Assembly (NCBI RefSeq): GCF_017912555.1
Contig: NZ_JAERSD010000002.1
Location: forward strand, 247,961-311,960
Source of the DNA: Bacillus sp. REN3
GTDB lineage: Bacteria > Bacillota > Bacilli > Bacillales > Cytobacillaceae
Reading direction: 5' to 3'
DNA: 64,000 nucleotides
The notes beneath the pieces are model-generated. The model did not search any database. It had not been told where the DNA came from and saw only the letters and a program-made list of their open reading frames with translations. Positions 63,213-64,000 of this stretch are shown piece after piece (positions within the stretch are counted from its first letter, which is position 1; each line of letters starts with the position of its first letter). The translations under genes and the position numbers were made by a program.

Positions 63213-63712
63213 TTGAGAAAAATGACGAGGGAAGATACCGAACTTTACCATACATGGAGAAATGATATGGAGGTCATGCGCTTCACCAATCTTATCCATT
63301 GGAATCAACGAGAAATAGATTTCGTCGATCAAGTGACCCTGGGATCACCTTCGGCTAAAAGCTATATCATGCTTCAGAAAAATATCGAATCACCGATCGG
63401 AACCGTATCCCTGATCAGTATTGATTATCAAAACAGAATGCTGGATGCATTCTCGATACGGGAGAAAAGGACTATTTGGGAAAAGGTATGGTTCAGAAGG
63501 TTTGATATTACTGCTGGACTACGTCTTTTACGAAATGAACCTACACCGGATTTCGCTTAAGGTATTTTCATTCAATGATAGAGCCTTTCATCTGTATAAA
63601 AAACTGGGTTTCCAGAAAGAATGGGTCAGCAGGGAGATCCTATTTTAGGGAAGGGAAATGGCATGACATCATCCATATGGGCCTGCTCAAGAATGAATGC
63701 GATGAACAGCAA
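63213..63712 (+). pseudogene. Frameshifted GNAT N-acetyltransferase
   Basis: Three consecutive reading frames together spell one GNAT protein: MTREDTELYHTWRNDMEVMRF to about residue 75, then after a shift near 63460 LFGKRYGSEGLILLLDYVFYEMNLHRISLKVFSFNDRAFHLYKKLGF, then after a second shift at the end (near 63645) FREGKWHDIIHMGLLKNE. Also probable loss of residues after NLIHW. At least two frameshifts make it inactive unless sequencing error is involved. Confidence 0.82.
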
Positions 63713-63844
63713 GGCAAGGCAGACTGATCCTTTTAACTTGCTAGAAATAAATTTCACCTCATTCCTGCAGTTCTTATTATTGCTCAGGTGTCCGTTTCGG
63801 CCTTAGCTGGCTAGAAATTCATGTAAATCTCCTCTCCTGCCGGT

Positions 63845-64000
63845 AGAGTAAGAAACTGATTTCAAAGAGGGAGCCTTCCTGGCTTCCTCTTTTACTTTCA
63901 GTCCCTCCTCATCAAACCGTACGTGAGGTTTTCCCTCATACGGCTTTCCGACGTTCTTCTTTCTTTGGCAGTACGTACCGGCCTAACTAGCCAATTTCAC
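63845..64000 (-). mobile_element. 3' end of a group II intron, running off the window
   Basis: Minus strand, from right to left: a 34-nt domain V (63914-63947) with the AGC triad and the CGTACGG return strand, then a domain VI-like hairpin (about 63848-63905; arms AAGAGG/CCTCTT and AGCC/GGCT), then TTTCTTACTCTAC as the likely 3' end. The reverse-transcriptase part would lie beyond position 64000. About 130 bp from the GNAT pseudogene. Confidence 0.82.
63914..63947 (-). ncRNA. Group II intron domain V
   Basis: 34 nt reading AAGCCGTATGAGGG, AAAACC, TCACGTACGGTTT on the minus strand: the hallmark domain V with AGC catalytic triad, a two-base bulge and a terminal loop. Length and motif match the invariant intron core. 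Confidence 0.85.

Overview
The window looks like chromosomal DNA of a Bacillaceae species (Bacillus sensu lato, of the Mesobacillus/Cytobacillus/Neobacillus type). Evidence: strong AGGAGG-type ribosome binding sites, frequent TTG and GTG starts, sigma-A promoters with 17-bp spacers, and Bacillus-type families throughout (thioredoxin-type ArsC, YtrA-type GntR, LTA synthase, PxpBCA, a SinI-like protein, DUF3896, EcsC, RsbT-like kinase). No rRNA, tRNA, CRISPR array or prophage was seen. The right part carries mobile DNA.

Layout. 0.15-2.3 kb: arsR-arsB-arsC arsenic operon (minus). 2.7-3.1 kb: 21/42-bp tandem repeats. 3.2-6 kb: CNNM/CorC protein, flavodoxin, O6-alkylguanine-DNA methyltransferase. 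6.7-10.7 kb: a 1028-residue GNAT/beta-rich fusion translationally coupled to an amidohydrolase. 10.8-14.6 kb: DoxX protein with an MhqR-like box, AspT-type transporter, aromatic-acid-exporter-like protein. 14.9-17.6 kb: four-gene YtrA-type GntR/ABC operon with a palindrome over its promoter. 17.8-22.9 kb: proC, DUF4352 protein, divergent vWA/HTH pair, a 52-bp repeat array, CDF exporter. 23-28.9 kb: LTA synthase, RsbT-like kinase, AhpD-like protein, Nudix-GNAT fusion, Na+/Ca2+ antiporter-like protein. 29.1-29.9 kb: second 52-bp array, 16 units. 30-35.2 kb: sucrose system scrR-scrA-scrB-scrK with two identical palindromic operators. 35.8-39 kb: small membrane and hypothetical genes.

39.6-52.1 kb is an envelope/polysaccharide region. 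On the minus strand are a PL8-type polysaccharide lyase, a membrane acyltransferase, a UgtP-like glycosyltransferase and an FtsX/MacB-type ABC exporter. Divergent to them is a three-gene operon in the order hyaluronan synthase, UTP-glucose-1-phosphate uridylyltransferase, UDP-glucose 6-dehydrogenase. This is the hasA-hasC-hasB set needed to make a hyaluronan-like capsule, and the lyase could trim or recycle the polymer.

52.1-64 kb: 5-oxoprolinase genes pxpB-pxpC-pxpA with a truncated NRAMP transporter cut off at a 130-bp MITE-like repeat, a SinI-like orphan, an IS91-like element (HUH transposase plus tyrosine recombinase), an acetate uptake locus (AraC regulator, DUF485, ActP), a TetR gene with a clear operator, a frameshifted GNAT pseudogene, and the 3' end of a group II intron on the minus strand running off the window.

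The most unusual feature is the set of three intergenic tandem arrays. Their periods (21/42, 52, 52 bp) are all close to whole helical turns. The two 52-bp arrays share a hairpin core that varies between units, and both sit between convergent genes.
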